Shown in pieces: positions 27,738 to 36,983 of a DNA stretch of 64,000 nucleotides (the first letter of the stretch is position 1; each line of letters begins with the position of its first letter). The DNA is from Curtobacterium flaccumfaciens (GTDB lineage Bacteria; Actinomycetota; Actinomycetes; Actinomycetales; Microbacteriaceae), in contig CP121450.1 of NCBI GenBank assembly GCA_029689965.1, forward strand, positions 3,348,001-3,412,000, written 5' to 3'. The notes beneath the pieces were generated by a model. It saw only the letters and a list, made by a program, of their open reading frames with translations. It had not been told where the DNA came from and did not search any database. A program made the position numbers and the translations under genes.

Positions 27738-28052
27738 TCACTCGGCGTGCGGCCCGTCCTGCGCCGCCTGCGGGTCCATCCACACGTACCCCCACCGGTG
27801 ACCGTCCGGGTCGGTGAAGCTTCGCTGGTGCATGAAGCCGAGGCCCATCGCACCGCGGTCCTCCGTGCCGCCCGCGGCCACCGCAGCGTCGACCACGCGC
27901 GCGACGTCGTCCTTCGAGGGCGCGCTGAGCGAGTTGATGACCTCGATCGTGCCCGCGTCGGCGATCGCCTTGTCGGTGAAATCAGCGAACTTGGCGTGCG
28001 GTGCGCATGTCGTTGGGATCAGCGGCGACCACCGCCTGACGAAGCCGATCAT
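27738..28052 (-). pseudogene. Truncated VOC/glyoxalase-fold protein
   Basis: The frame gives the C-terminal half of a VOC-superfamily protein: KFADFTDKAIADAGTIEVIN, then VDAAVAAGGTEDRGAMGLGF, MHQRSFTDPDGHRWGYVWMD. The usual first half (VNLPVADLERSKAFYTALGW type) is absent. In its place are 22 unrelated residues, and I find no VOC N-terminus in any upstream frame. So this is a deletion remnant joined to foreign sequence near 27995, not a simple frameshift. Unlikely to be functional. Confidence 0.65.
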
Positions 28053-28361
28053 CGTGTCCTGAACCGGTCATGGATACGCAGATCCCCGGGCCGGCGCTGG
28101 CTGCAGGACATCCGGGGATCACTTCCGACCGAGCAGCACGCGATCGACATGTCAATACTCGGCAGGGCTCGACGTCGTCGTCAACCCGCGCCGCGGCCGA
28201 CCGGAGCTGCCGGGGCCAACTCGCACCGTGCCTCCAGGCCGGACGATCGCGACCGCGCGCGGTCGCCGTGCCGCGACGACGAAGCCGCTGTCGTGCGACA
28301 GCGGCTTCGTCGTTGCGGGTCGGCGCAGCCGATCAGACCGACGCCGACCGGACCAGCAGGG
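28053..28361. other. Remnant-like intergenic region
   Basis: No intact gene. It is less GC-rich in parts (GTCAATACTCGGC near 28151) and in minus-strand frames gives short pieces such as GSGHDDRLRQAVVAADPNDM that look like fragments of another gene. A half copy of the GGAGGC palindrome family (GCACCGTGCCTCCAGGCCGG) lies at 28225-28244. A small hairpin, AAGCCGCTGTCG / CGACAGCGGCTT (28282-28306), would terminate the next gene. Confidence 0.5.
28282..28306 (-). terminator. Hairpin terminator after the symporter operon
   Basis: AAGCCGCTGTCG and CGACAGCGGCTT form a 12-bp perfect stem with a one-base gap, followed on the minus strand by GTCG. It lies about 55 bases past the stop at 28362. Confidence 0.6.
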
Positions 28362-28691
28362 TCATGCGAGCTCGCGGCCCTCGCCGGCCGCCTTCTGGTG
28401 CGCCTCGGCCTCCACCTGACCGATGATGTCCTCCGCCGGGACCGGGTTCAGCCGGTCCCAGAGGAAGAACAGCAGGCCGCCGACGAGCATCGACAGCCCG
28501 ACCCACAGGTTGATGTGGATGCCGCCGGTCTTCTCCGGGTCGGAGTTCCAGTTGACGATGCCGACGATGGTCGTGATCACGCCGTACAGGACGAACAGGC
28601 CGCCGAGGATGCGGCGCAGGTCGAGACGACGGGTGGAACGGACGAGGGCGGCCTTCTGCTCCTCGGTCATGGCGGTGTTGGTGTCGCTCAT
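28362..28691 (-). CDS. Small membrane protein, symporter-associated (109 aa)
   Basis: 109 residues, intact. Two hydrophobic segments (ILGGLFVLYGVITTIVGIVN and INLWVGLSMLVGGLLFFLWD) follow a charged N-terminus and precede an acidic tail. It begins 18 bases after the symporter stop, with GGAGAT before the ATG, so it is co-transcribed. Small membrane proteins of this shape next to SSS symporters may be accessory subunits; that is inference from position. Confidence 0.75.
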   Translation of the reverse strand: MSDTNTAMTEEQKAALVRSTRRLDLRRILGGLFVLYGVITTIVGIVNWNSDPEKTGGIHINLWVGLSMLVGGLLFFLWDRLNPVPAEDIIGQVEAEAHQKAAGEGRELA

Positions 28692-28709
28692 GGGAGATCT
28701 CCTTCGGAT

Positions 28710-30379
28710 CTACAGGAACGGGAGGTAGAGGACGACGCACAGGACGAGTGCGACGGTGCCGAGCAGCGCGGGCGAGCGGTACCAGGCGGTGTCGGTCGCG
28801 ACGGAGTCGCCCTGCAGGTCGATCTTGCCGACGCCGTAGACCAGGCCGCCGAGCTCCTTCTCGGCCTTGGGCTTCGTGAACATCGACACGACGAACCCGA
28901 CCACGAGGACGGTGACGAAGGAGATGATCGCGCCGTAGAGCGTCTCGGCGGTCCCGTCGCGAACAGCTTCGGGTTGACCAGGTAGGCGATCCAGGTGATC
29001 GTCGGCGTGACGATCCCCAGGATGTACCCCCAGAGCGCACCCTGCGTGGTCATCCGCTTCCAGAGCAGGCCGAGGATGAACACGGCGAACAGCGGCGCGT
29101 TGAAGAACGAGAACAGCGTCTGCATGTAGGTCATGATGTTCGACGCCTGCGCGGCGATGAACGCGGTTGCGATGCCCACGAGGACGCCGACCACGGTGAC
29201 CCAGCGGCCGGTCTTCAGGTAGTGCACGTCGGGCATGTTCGGCTTGATGTACCGCTGCCAGATGTCGTACGTGAAGACGGTGTTGAACGACGACACGTTC
29301 GCGGCCATGCCGGCCATGAACGAGGCGAGCAGACCCGTCACGGCGACGCCGAGCACGCCGGTGGGCAGGTACATCTGGATGAGCTTCGGGATCGCGTCGT
29401 TGTAGTCCAGTGCACCAGAGGCGAACTGGTTGCCGACCACGGCCGCGGCGATCAGGCCGGGGATGACGACGATCGCGGGGATGAAGAGCTTCGGGATCGC
29501 GGCGATGAGCGGGGTGCGGCGGGCCGCGGACATGTTCTTCGCCGAGAACGCGCGCTGGACCTCGGTGAAGTTCGTCGTCCAGTAGCCGAAGCCGAGCACG
29601 AACCCGAGGCCGAGCACGATCGCGAGCCAGTTCGCACCGATCGGGTTCGTGACGTCGCCGAAGCCGGTGCCGGCCCACGCCTGCAGGTGCTGCACGCCCT
29701 GCGTCTTCGTGATGGCCTCGGTCAGGCCGCTCCAGCCGCCGACGCGGTGCAGCCCGACGATCGTCAGCGGGATGAGCCCCGCGATGATGACGAAGAACTG
29801 CATGACCTCGTTGTAGATCGCGCTGCTCAGGCCGCCCAACGTGATGTAGACGAGCACGAAGCCCGCGGAGACGATGATGGCAAGCCACTCCGGCCAGCCG
29901 AGCATGGCCTCGATCACGATGGCCATCGCGTAGAGGTTGATGCCGGCGATGAGGACGTTGGACACCGCGAAGGCGATCGAGTTCACCAGGTGCGGTGCCT
30001 TGCCGAAGCGCCGGAGCATGAACTCGGGCACCGATCGGACCTTCGACCCGTAGTAGAAGGGCATCATCACGAGCCCGAGGAACACCATGGCGGGCACGGC
30101 ACCCACCAGGTAGTAGTGCAGGGTCGCCATGCCGATCTGGGCGCCGTTGGCCGCCATGCCGAGGATCTCGGTCGCGCCGAGGTTCGCGGACACGAATGCG
30201 AGGCCCGTGATCCACGCGGGCATGGACCTGCCCGAGAGGAAGAAGTCCATGCTCGTCCGGACCTGCCGGCGGGCCGTGAACCCGATGCCGATGACCACCG
30301 CGAAGTACACGATGATCATCAGGTAGTCGACCCAGCCCAGATCGAGCCGGATCCCGTTGTTCGCTGCAGCGAGAACCAT
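28710..30379 (-). CDS. Sodium:solute symporter, SSS family (one frameshift)
   Basis: About 556 residues, 13-14 helices. It starts with YLMIIVYFAVVIGIGFTARR and has the SSS signatures SANLGATEILGMAANGAQIG and GFGYWTTNFTEVQRAFSAKN. SGLT-like segments FSFFNAPLFAVFILGLLWKR and FMAGMAANVSSFNTVFTYDI point to a sugar transporter like vSGLT. The frame breaks near 28960. It is the first gene of a two-gene operon. The promoter region contains a LacI-like dyad at 30493-30506. Confidence 0.88.
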
Positions 30380-30492
30380 TCAAACTCCACGTCGATGTGT
30401 TGCACTCGGGCGGGTCCTGCGCCAGCCCAACGGGGACACTACCCCACCAGTACCGTTCTGTAACCTTTGCGTCGATCCGTATGGTGGCCTAT

Positions 30493-30506
30493 TGTGACCG
30501 TTCACA
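30493..30506. promoter_or_regulatory. LacI-type operator candidate upstream of symporter
   Basis: TGTGACCGTTCACA is a dyad with one central mismatch. It has the same GTGA-NCGN-TCAC form as the operators at 6667 and 6771, and lies between the divergent symporter and aroQ. The 4-base gap is too short for a CRP site (TGTGA-N6-TCACA). Regulator unknown. Confidence 0.5.
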
Positions 30507-30553
30507 TAGCGATTGCATGTGTCGGGCGAACCGGGTACGACACGGCTCCCCGG

Positions 30554-30559
30554 TAGGCT
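30554..30559 (+). promoter_or_regulatory. -10 box of a leaderless promoter (aroQ)
   Basis: TAGGCT lies 6 bases before the aroQ ATG with no ribosome site between. Confidence 0.55.
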
Positions 30560-30565
30560 CGCGGC

Positions 30566-31009
30566 ATGACCGAGCAGTCGCGCATCCTCGTCCTCAACGG
30601 CCCGAACCTGGACATCCTGGGCCGGCGCGACCCGGCGCAGTACGGCACGGTCTCGCTCGCCGAGATCGAGGCGATCGTCCACACGGAGTCGGCGGTCCAC
30701 GGGCTCGAGGCCGACTTCCGGCAGACGAACCGGGAGGGCGAACTCGTCGAGTGGCTGCACGAGGCGCTCGACGACTTCGTCGGCGTGGTCATCAACCCCG
30801 CCGCCTACGCGCACACCTCGATCGCGCTGCACGACGCGGTCGAGGCGCTCTCGGTCCCGGTCGTCGAGGTCCACCTCTCCAACACGTGGAAGCGGGAGCC
30901 GTTCCGGCACACGGACCACGTGGCGACCGTCGCGACGGCGGTCATCGCGGGTGCGGGCGCCGACGGCTACCGGCTGGCCGTCGCGCACGTCGCGTCCCTG
31001 CGCGGCTGA
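30566..31009 (+). CDS. aroQ: 3-dehydroquinate dehydratase, type II
   Basis: 147 residues, intact. Third step of the shikimate pathway. Signature ILVLNGPNLDILGRRDPAQY at the N-terminus carries the catalytic Arg; the catalytic Tyr is in QYGTVSL and the His in NPAAYAHTSIALHDA. VEVHLSNTWKREPFRHTDHV is also typical. Alone on the plus strand, not in an aro cluster. A dispersed palindrome 5 bases after the stop serves as terminator. Confidence 0.95.
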   Translation: MTEQSRILVLNGPNLDILGRRDPAQYGTVSLAEIEAIVHTESAVHGLEADFRQTNREGELVEWLHEALDDFVGVVINPAAYAHTSIALHDAVEALSVPVVEVHLSNTWKREPFRHTDHVATVATAVIAGAGADGYRLAVAHVASLRG

Positions 31010-31014
31010 CCCGG

Positions 31015-31062
31015 GACGGACCGGAGGCGCGGGTCGGCACCGACCCGCGCCTCCCGTCCGTC
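31015..31062. repeat. Dispersed GGAGGC-type palindrome, aroQ terminator
   Basis: 23-base arms (31015-31037 and 31040-31062) pair with one mismatch across a CA loop; core GGAGGCGCGGGTCGG. It begins directly after the aroQ stop. Same family as 224-271. Confidence 0.8.
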
Positions 31063-31136
31063 GTCGGGTCACGTCCACGTGCCCGTTCCTTCCCATCTCG
31101 CGTTCACTGGAAAGCGGAATCGCGCGTCGCGAGTCG

Positions 31137-31256
31137 AAGGAACCGACCCCCTACGCGCGATTCGGCGCCGTCCGCGCGATTCGGCGCCGTCCGCGCGATT
31201 CGGCCCCCTACGCGCGATTCGGCCTCGTCCGCGCGACTCCGCGCCGTGGTGCGACG
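31137..31256. repeat. Intergenic 19-bp tandem array (CGCGCGATTCGG type)
   Basis: Five consecutive 19-bp units occupy 31152-31246, consensus TMCGCGCGATTCGGCGCCG. Units beginning TACG and TCCG alternate irregularly. Reverse-complement relatives of its core CTACGCGCGA make the array at 56814-56910. Non-coding, between aroQ and the FMN reductase gene. Confidence 0.85.
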
Positions 31257-31265
31257 TGCGGCGGC

Positions 31266-31878
31266 TCAGAACTCGGCCGGGCGTCGGACCTCGGGCACGC
31301 CGGCGGTGGCGAAGCCCCCGCGGATGATCGGGAGCGCCCGGTGCACGGCCTGGTCGATGCGGAGCTCGAGGTCGACGTTCGCGATGTCGTAGCCACCCTC
31401 GCGCTTGGCGAAGTCCCGCTCGTTCCCGAAGACACCGATCGGCAGCGTGGTGGACTGGAAGAAGCCGAACAGCGGGCGCATCTGGTGCTCGACGAGCAGG
31501 GCGTGCCGATCGCTGCCGCCCGTCGCGGTCAGGAGCACCGGGGTGTCGACGAGGTCGTACTGCCCGATCCAGTCGAAGAAGAAGCTTGAACGCACCGGAG
31601 TACGCGGCGCGGAATGCCGGACTGCCGACGACGAGCACGTCCGCCGCCTCGACGGTCTCGAGGGCGAACCGCGTGCGGTCCGACATCGCCTCACGCGAGG
31701 GCGCCGACCCGAGGTCCGCCAGCAGGGGTCCGATCTCGACCGTCTCGGTCCGCGCGCCCTCGATCTCCTGACCGAGACGCGCGACGGTGGCAGCCACCAG
31801 GGTGGACGTCCGCGAGGGGTCCGAAGGGCTGCCGCTGACACCGACGACGAGTTCTCCGCTCATGCGCTCGATGCTCAC
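31266..31878 (-). CDS. NAD(P)H-dependent FMN reductase (one frameshift)
   Basis: About 203 residues, flavodoxin-like fold. The phosphate loop GVSGSPSDPSRTSTLVAATV is at the N-terminus; VLVVGSPAFRAAYSGAFK and PVLLTATGGSDRHALLVEH are family hallmarks of NADPH-dependent FMN reductases. The frame breaks near 31583 (before LLFFDWIGQYDL). GTG 31878 is chosen because GGAGGG lies 7 bases upstream; ATG 31863 has none. Some relatives partner with luciferase-like monooxygenases, and one lies at 57762, but there is no direct link. Confidence 0.85.
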
Positions 31879-31938
31879 ACGCCTGCCCTCCGGCCGGCGC
31901 GGTTGTGACGACATGTGTCGGGTTCCAGCGGCGACGCG

Positions 31939-31944
31939 TACCGT
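31939..31944 (+). promoter_or_regulatory. -10 box of a leaderless promoter
   Basis: TACCGT lies 7 bases before the ATG of the MSMEG_6728-like gene. Confidence 0.55.
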
Positions 31945-31951
31945 CCGCGCC

Positions 31952-32416
31952 ATGCAGACGTTCCTGCCGTACCCGGACTTCCGTGCTTCGGCGGAGGCCC
32001 TCGACGACCGACGACTCGGCAAGCAGCGGGTCGAGACGCTGCAGGTGATGCGCGCCCTGACCCTGCCGGACTACGGCTGGCAGCACCACCCCGTCGTGGC
32101 GATGTGGCGCGGGTACCGGCCGGCGCTCATGGCGTACCAGGACGCCACGTGCCGGGTGTGGACGGGACGCGGGTTCGCGGACACCTGCGCGGACAAGACC
32201 CGCGCCGACCTGGCCCTGGTGCCGGAGGACCTGGCAGCGTACGAGCGCGGCGAGTACCCCGTCCCGGTGTGGAACGACGACCCCGCCGTGCACCGGTCTC
32301 ACCGGTCGAAGCTCGTGCAGAAGTCGCCGGAGCACTACCGGCCGCTGTTCCCGACGTCCCCGACGACCTGGACTACGTCTGGCCGGGACGGTCGCACCCG
32401 CTCCGGCGAGCTGACG
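31952..32416 (+). CDS. MSMEG_6728 / pyrimidine-dimer glycosylase-like protein (end frameshifted)
   Basis: About 154 residues. The start MQTFLPYPDFRASAEALDDR, then RLGKQRVETLQVMRAL and WQHHPVVAMWRGYRPALMAY, place it in the family named after MSMEG_6728, which Pfam groups with pyrimidine-dimer DNA glycosylases. Biological role in actinobacteria is not settled. The frame breaks near 32358 (before VPDDLDYVWPG) and probably again near 32385; TGA at 32416 is the most likely end, 3 bases before the convergent gene's stop. Confidence 0.8.
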
Positions 32417-32418
32417 CG

Positions 32419-32709
32419 TCACCGGATCGGTGTCCAGCGCGCCCCGTCACGACGGGTGACCACGGCGGACGACACCTCGGCCAACGCCGTGACCCCCTCC
32501 ACCGCGTGCTCGGCGACCGTCACGGCGACGTCGTCGGACGGCGCTTCGAAGCGGACGACCGCGCACGGGACACCGCGGAACAGGCGGACGTCCTGCGCCT
32601 CGACCACGGTCAGCTCGGCGACGAGCCGCGCGGCCTCGGGCAGTACCGCACCGGGAGCCGTCCCGGCCACGAGGGCGGCGACGGCGAGGGTCACGCGGTA
32701 CGAGGGCAC
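32419..32709 (-). CDS. Conserved small protein of unknown function (96 aa)
   Basis: 96 residues from GTG 32709. A Val/Ala-rich first half (YRVTLAVAALVAGTAPGAVL) leads into alternating strand-like segments (VRLFRGVPCAVVRFEAPSDD). No signature I recognise. A -10 TACGGT (32716-32721) 6 bases before the GTG supports expression as a leaderless message. The 210 bases to the next gene hold nothing I can identify. Confidence 0.6.
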   Translation of the reverse strand: MPSYRVTLAVAALVAGTAPGAVLPEAARLVAELTVVEAQDVRLFRGVPCAVVRFEAPSDDVAVTVAEHAVEGVTALAEVSSAVVTRRDGARWTPIR

Positions 32710-32919
32710 GCCCTCACCGTAGCGCGCACCGGGACCCGTCGCGGGCGGTGACGGGCAGCGCGCAGGGGACGCGGTGCCCGCACCCACGACGGGTCGCAGG
32801 CGCTGCGGGGCACGACGGTACAGGGGGTGCCGTGCCCCGCGCCGGACGCAGATCAGGGGCAGCGTCCGGCTCGTCGCACCGTCGGGCCCGCAGGGGTTCG
32901 GGCCCGTCGGTGCTGGTCC

Positions 32920-33186
32920 TCAAGGGTGTTCGGTGTCCTCTCGGTACCGGTCGGTCTCGGTCGGTGCGGGCATCGACCGCCGGGCCGCCGCGGGGCGGAC
33001 CATGGGGAGCAGGGCACTCCCGATGGTCGCGAGCGCTCCGACGACGGCGATCAGCCCGAGCGGTGCGGTGCCGAGGTCGTGCTGTGCGGCCAGGACGAGC
33101 GCGACGACCGTGGCGGGTGCAGGGAGGAGCTGGATCGCCCGGAAGCGGTCCTCCTGCCGGGCCCGAGTGGTGATCGCGTTTGCCAT
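32920..33186 (-). CDS. Small two-helix membrane protein (88 aa)
   Basis: 88 residues from ATG 33186. Two hydrophobic segments (AIQLLPAPATVVALVLAAQH and LGLIAVVGALATIGSALLPM) lie between basic ends. Similar in size to many unassigned actinobacterial membrane proteins. The ribosome site is weak; an upstream GTG (33204) is an alternative. Function unknown. Confidence 0.5.
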   Translation of the reverse strand: MANAITTRARQEDRFRAIQLLPAPATVVALVLAAQHDLGTAPLGLIAVVGALATIGSALLPMVRPAAARRSMPAPTETDRYREDTEHP

Positions 33187-33286
33187 GTGGACACTCTGAC
33201 GCACTTCTCCGGTCCGCAGAAGGGGGACACGACCCCACTCATGGAGTAGAACGTCTAGTACACCCTGTTCGACGGTGGGCGACGGT

Positions 33287-34424
33287 TCACCGCAGGGAAC
33301 GGACGGCTCCCACGGCGTCGGCGACCGCCTGCACGACCAGGGGCACGTCCGCGGCCGTCAGGCTCGCGTCGAACGTCAACCGGAGCGCCGTCCGCGCGAC
33401 GTCCTCGGGCAGCCCCAGCGCCGTGAGCACGTGCGACGCCTCGGTGCTCCCCGCCGCGCAGGCGCTCCCCGACGACGACACGACGTCCCGCTGTTCGAGC
33501 TCGAGCAGCACCGTCTCGCCGTTGACCCCCGGGAAGCAGAACGACGCGTGTCCCGGAAGCCGCAGGGTCCGCGATCCCGTGACGAACGCGCCCGGCACCG
33601 CCGCGAGCACCCGTCCATCACGGCGTCCCGAGTCGCGGTCGCGATGGCCGCGGACTCGTCCCGCGCCCCGGCGACGAGCGCGAACGCCGTCGCCAGTGCC
33701 ACCGCGCCGGCGACGTCCTCGGTGCCCGAGCGCCTGCCACGCTCCTGGCCGCCGCCGTGCACCAGCGGTTCGAGCGGCACCCCCGAACGGACGGCGAGCG
33801 CGCCGGTGCCCTTCGGCGCGCCGAGCTTGTGCCCGGACAGCGACAGCGCATCCACACCGAGCAGGTCGAGTCCCACGGGCAGCCACGGCGCCGACTGCAC
33901 GGCGTCGGTGTGGAACCGCGCGCCGACGCCGTGGGCGAGCGCGGCCAGGGCGGGGAGGTCCTGCACGGTCCCGATCTCGTTGTCGGCGTGCGCGATGGAC
34001 ACGAGGGTGGTGTCGGTGCGGAGCGCCGCCATGAGCACGGCCGGGTCGACGACGCCGTCGGCCCCGACTGGCAGCACCGTCACCTCGAAGCCGTGGAACC
34101 GTTCCAGGTACCGGCAGCTCTCGAGGACGGCCTCGTGCTCGATCGCGCTCGTCACGACGTGCCGTCCCCGCGGTGCGGCGAGCGCGATGCCCTTCACCGC
34201 GGTGTTCGCGCCCTCGGTGCCGCCGGTCGTGAAGACGACCTCGGCCGGACGGCACCCGAGCACCGCGGCGACGGTCGCGCGAGCCGCGTCGAGTCCCGGG
34301 CGGCGGCGTCGCCGACCCCGTGCGTCGACGACGGGTTGCCGAACGTGCCGGTCAGGTACGGCCACATCGCCTCGAGCACCTCACGGCGCACGGGGGTGGT
34401 GGCCGCGCGGTCGAGGTAGAACAC
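33287..34424 (-). CDS. nifS: Cysteine desulfurase of the NAD operon (two frameshifts)
   Basis: About 379 residues, PLP-dependent NifS/IscS family. Start FYLDRAATTPVRREVLEAMW; PLP lysine in LSLSGHKLGAPKGTGAL near residue 195; catalytic cysteine in SSSGSACAAGSTEASHVL near residue 325. Breaks near 34313 and 33612. GTG start 8 bases after the nadC stop. In Bacillus and Corynebacterium a cysteine desulfurase beside nadABC supplies sulfur for the NadA iron-sulfur cluster; the same role fits here. Last gene of the operon. Confidence 0.92.
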
Positions 34425-34432
34425 GCGGCCGG

Positions 34433-35301
34433 TCAGACCGCGACGTCGATGTCGAGCCCGAGGTCGAGCGCCCGGGCGGAGTGCGTCAGGGCCCCGACGG
34501 AGATCACGTCCACGCCCGTGGCCGCGATCGCGCTGACGGTGTCGAGGGACACGCCGCCGGAGGCCTCGACGAGTGCGCGCCCCGCGACGACTGCGATGCC
34601 CGCCTCGAGCTCGGACGGCGTGAAGTTGTCGAGCATGATCGTGTCGACGCCGGCCGCGACGACGGGTTCGATCTGGTCGAGACGGTCCACCTCGACCTCG
34701 AGGTGGACGGTGTGCCCGAGCCGCTCGCGCGCGGCACGGATGGCCGCACCGATCCCGATGCCCCCGGCGAGGAGCACGGCGAGGTGGTTGTCCTTCGCGA
34801 GCACGGCGTCCGACAGCGAGGTCCGGTGGTTGTGCCCACCGCCGCACCGCACCGCGTAGCGCTCGAGCGCTCGCAGCCCCGGCGTGGTCTTCCGGGTGTC
34901 GACGATGCGCGCTCCCGTCCCGGAGACGGCGGCGACGTACCGAGCGGTCGCCGTCGCGATGCCGGACATCCGCTGCGCGAGGTTGAGCGCGACGCGCTCC
35001 CCACGGAGCACGCCGCGCGCGGGGCCGCTCACGGTCGCGAGGACGTCCCCGCGGCGAACGCGCTGCCGTCACGCACGTGCAGGACGGCTTCGATGGACGG
35101 GTCGACGGCGTGCATCACCGCGACGAACACGCCGCCCCCGCTCAGCACGCCCGGCTCGCGCGCCGTGAGGGTCGCCGTCGCGGTCGCGTCGACGGGGATG
35201 AGCGTCTCGCTGGTGACGTCGCCCAGGGCGCGTCCTCCTCGAGCGCGGTCTCGATGACCCTGCGCAGAGCGTGCGGGGGATGGTGCCGGATCGACGGTCA
35301 T
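34433..35301 (-). CDS. nadC: Nicotinate-nucleotide pyrophosphorylase (frameshifts near start)
   Basis: Converts quinolinate and PRPP to nicotinate mononucleotide. About 289 residues. Family segments: [60 protein letters not shown] and [20 protein letters not shown]. Frame breaks lie near 35047, 35226 and in the C-run near 35275, so the exact N-terminus is uncertain. ATG 35301 has a perfect AGGAGGT site and forms an ATGA overlap with nadB. Confidence 0.92.
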
Positions 35302-36981
35302 GCGGGTACCTCCTGCGGGACGGCGACGTGCTGGACGACCCACGCGGCGGATGCGGTGGCCGTGGGGTCGGTGTCGGGTGGTCGGTGCGGGCGTGCGCAC
35401 CGCGGGACTCGGTGCGGCCCTCGGCGGCGAGCGCCGTGATCCGGGCGAGGTCGAGCAGTGCCCGGTCCTCGTGGTCGCGCACCCCGTCGGGTCCGCGACG
35501 CGCAGGGCGTCGAGTTCGCGGCGCGCGGTCGCGAGTCCGGTCGCGTCGCGGAGCAGACCCACACGGTCCGTCATGACGGACTGGACCGCCTGACGGACGT
35601 CCGTGACCTCGGTGCGGCGATCCGCGCCTCCAGTCTGGGTCGGACTGGGCCCACGCCTGCCGGTTCCGGCGCGCTGCGGAGCCTGCGGAGCGGCGTGACG
35701 GCCGAGCAGGTGGGGAGAGGAACGGATCACGTCGGCCGCACCGCTGACGGTGGTGACGTGGAGACCTTCGTCACCCCGCAGGCGCAGCCGGCCGGGGCGC
35801 GGTGCGCCGAGCGCGTCCGCGGCACGGACAGCGAAGACGAGCCCTTCGAGGAGCGAGTTCGAGGCGAGCCGGTTCGCACCGTGCACCCCGGTGCAGGCGA
35901 CCTCGCCGACGGCCAGCAGTCCTGGGACGCTCGAGCGCCCCTCGGCGTCGGTGGCGATGCCGCCCATCGAGTAATGCGCGGCGGGGCGACGGGGACGCCC
36001 TCGTGGGTCCAGTCGAAGCCGGCGGCACGGGTGGCGCGCGTGAGCCCGGGGAAGCGGCGGACCAGGAAGGCGGGGTCGAGGCCGGTCGCGTCGAGCAGCA
36101 CGGGCTCTCCGCCCTGACCGCGCATCGCGGCGGCGATCCCACGCGCCACGACGTCACGAGGGGCGAGCTCCGCGTCCGGGTGGGCGTCGGTCATGAACCG
36201 TCGGCCGCGGGCGTCACGGAGCACGGCACCCTCGCCCCGGACGGCCTCGGACACGAGTCCGCCCCCGGGACGGCGAGCCGGGTGGGGTGGAACTGCACGA
36301 ACTCGAGGTCGGCGAGCACGGCGCCGGCGCGCCACGCGGCCGCCTGGCCGTCCCCGTCGCGACGAGCGGGTTCGTCGTCTCGCGGTAGAGGTGTCCGGCA
36401 CCGCCGGAGGCGAGCACGACGGCGTCGGCGTCGATGCGCCGCGGCTCGCCGAGCAGGTCGAGCACGTCGATGCCGACGACGACGCCGTCCCGCACGACCA
36501 GGTCGGTGAGCGCGCTGCGCTCGAGGATGGTGACGTGCCGACGGTGCAGCGCGGCGAGGAGCGTGCGCTCGATCGCGGCACCGGTGGCATCGCCGTCCGC
36601 GTGGACGACGCGCCACCGCCGGTGCGCGGCTTCGCGTCCGCGGGCCAGGTCGTCGCCGTGCCGGTCCAGGCTCGACGGGTCGGTCGTTCGGTCGAACGGG
36701 ACGCCGAGCGACAGCAGGTCGCGGACACGTGCCGGTCCGTCCGTGCAGAGCACCTCGACGGCGCGGACATCGGCGCTGCCGGCCGCCGCGAGGTGCGTGT
36801 CCGCCTGGTGGAGCGATGCGGAGTCATCGGCGCCGAGGGCGACCGCGATGCCGCCCTGTGCGAACGCGGTCGCCCCGTCGGCGAGCGCGCCCTTCGTCAC
36901 GACCGTGACGTCGTGTCGGCTGCTCGCGCGGATCGCTGCGGTCAGCCCGGCGATCCCGGAGCCGACGATGACGACGTGCAC
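35298..36981 (-). CDS. nadB: L-aspartate oxidase (about five frameshifts)
   Basis: FAD enzyme that oxidises L-aspartate to iminoaspartate for quinolinate synthesis. FAD-binding start [20 protein letters not shown]; flavin motifs [15 protein letters not shown] and [19 protein letters not shown]; the substrate loop includes FVQFHPTRL; then [20 protein letters not shown] and [20 protein letters not shown]. Breaks lie near 36360, 36270, 35975, 35480 and 35395. About 561 residues. GTG start 2 bases after the nadA stop. Confidence 0.93.
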
Positions 36982-36983
36982 GG

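Noticed and set aside
30493..30506. CRP/GlxR site
   Set aside because: The half-sites TGTGA and TCACA are 4 bases apart, not 6, and the centre fits a LacI-type dyad better.
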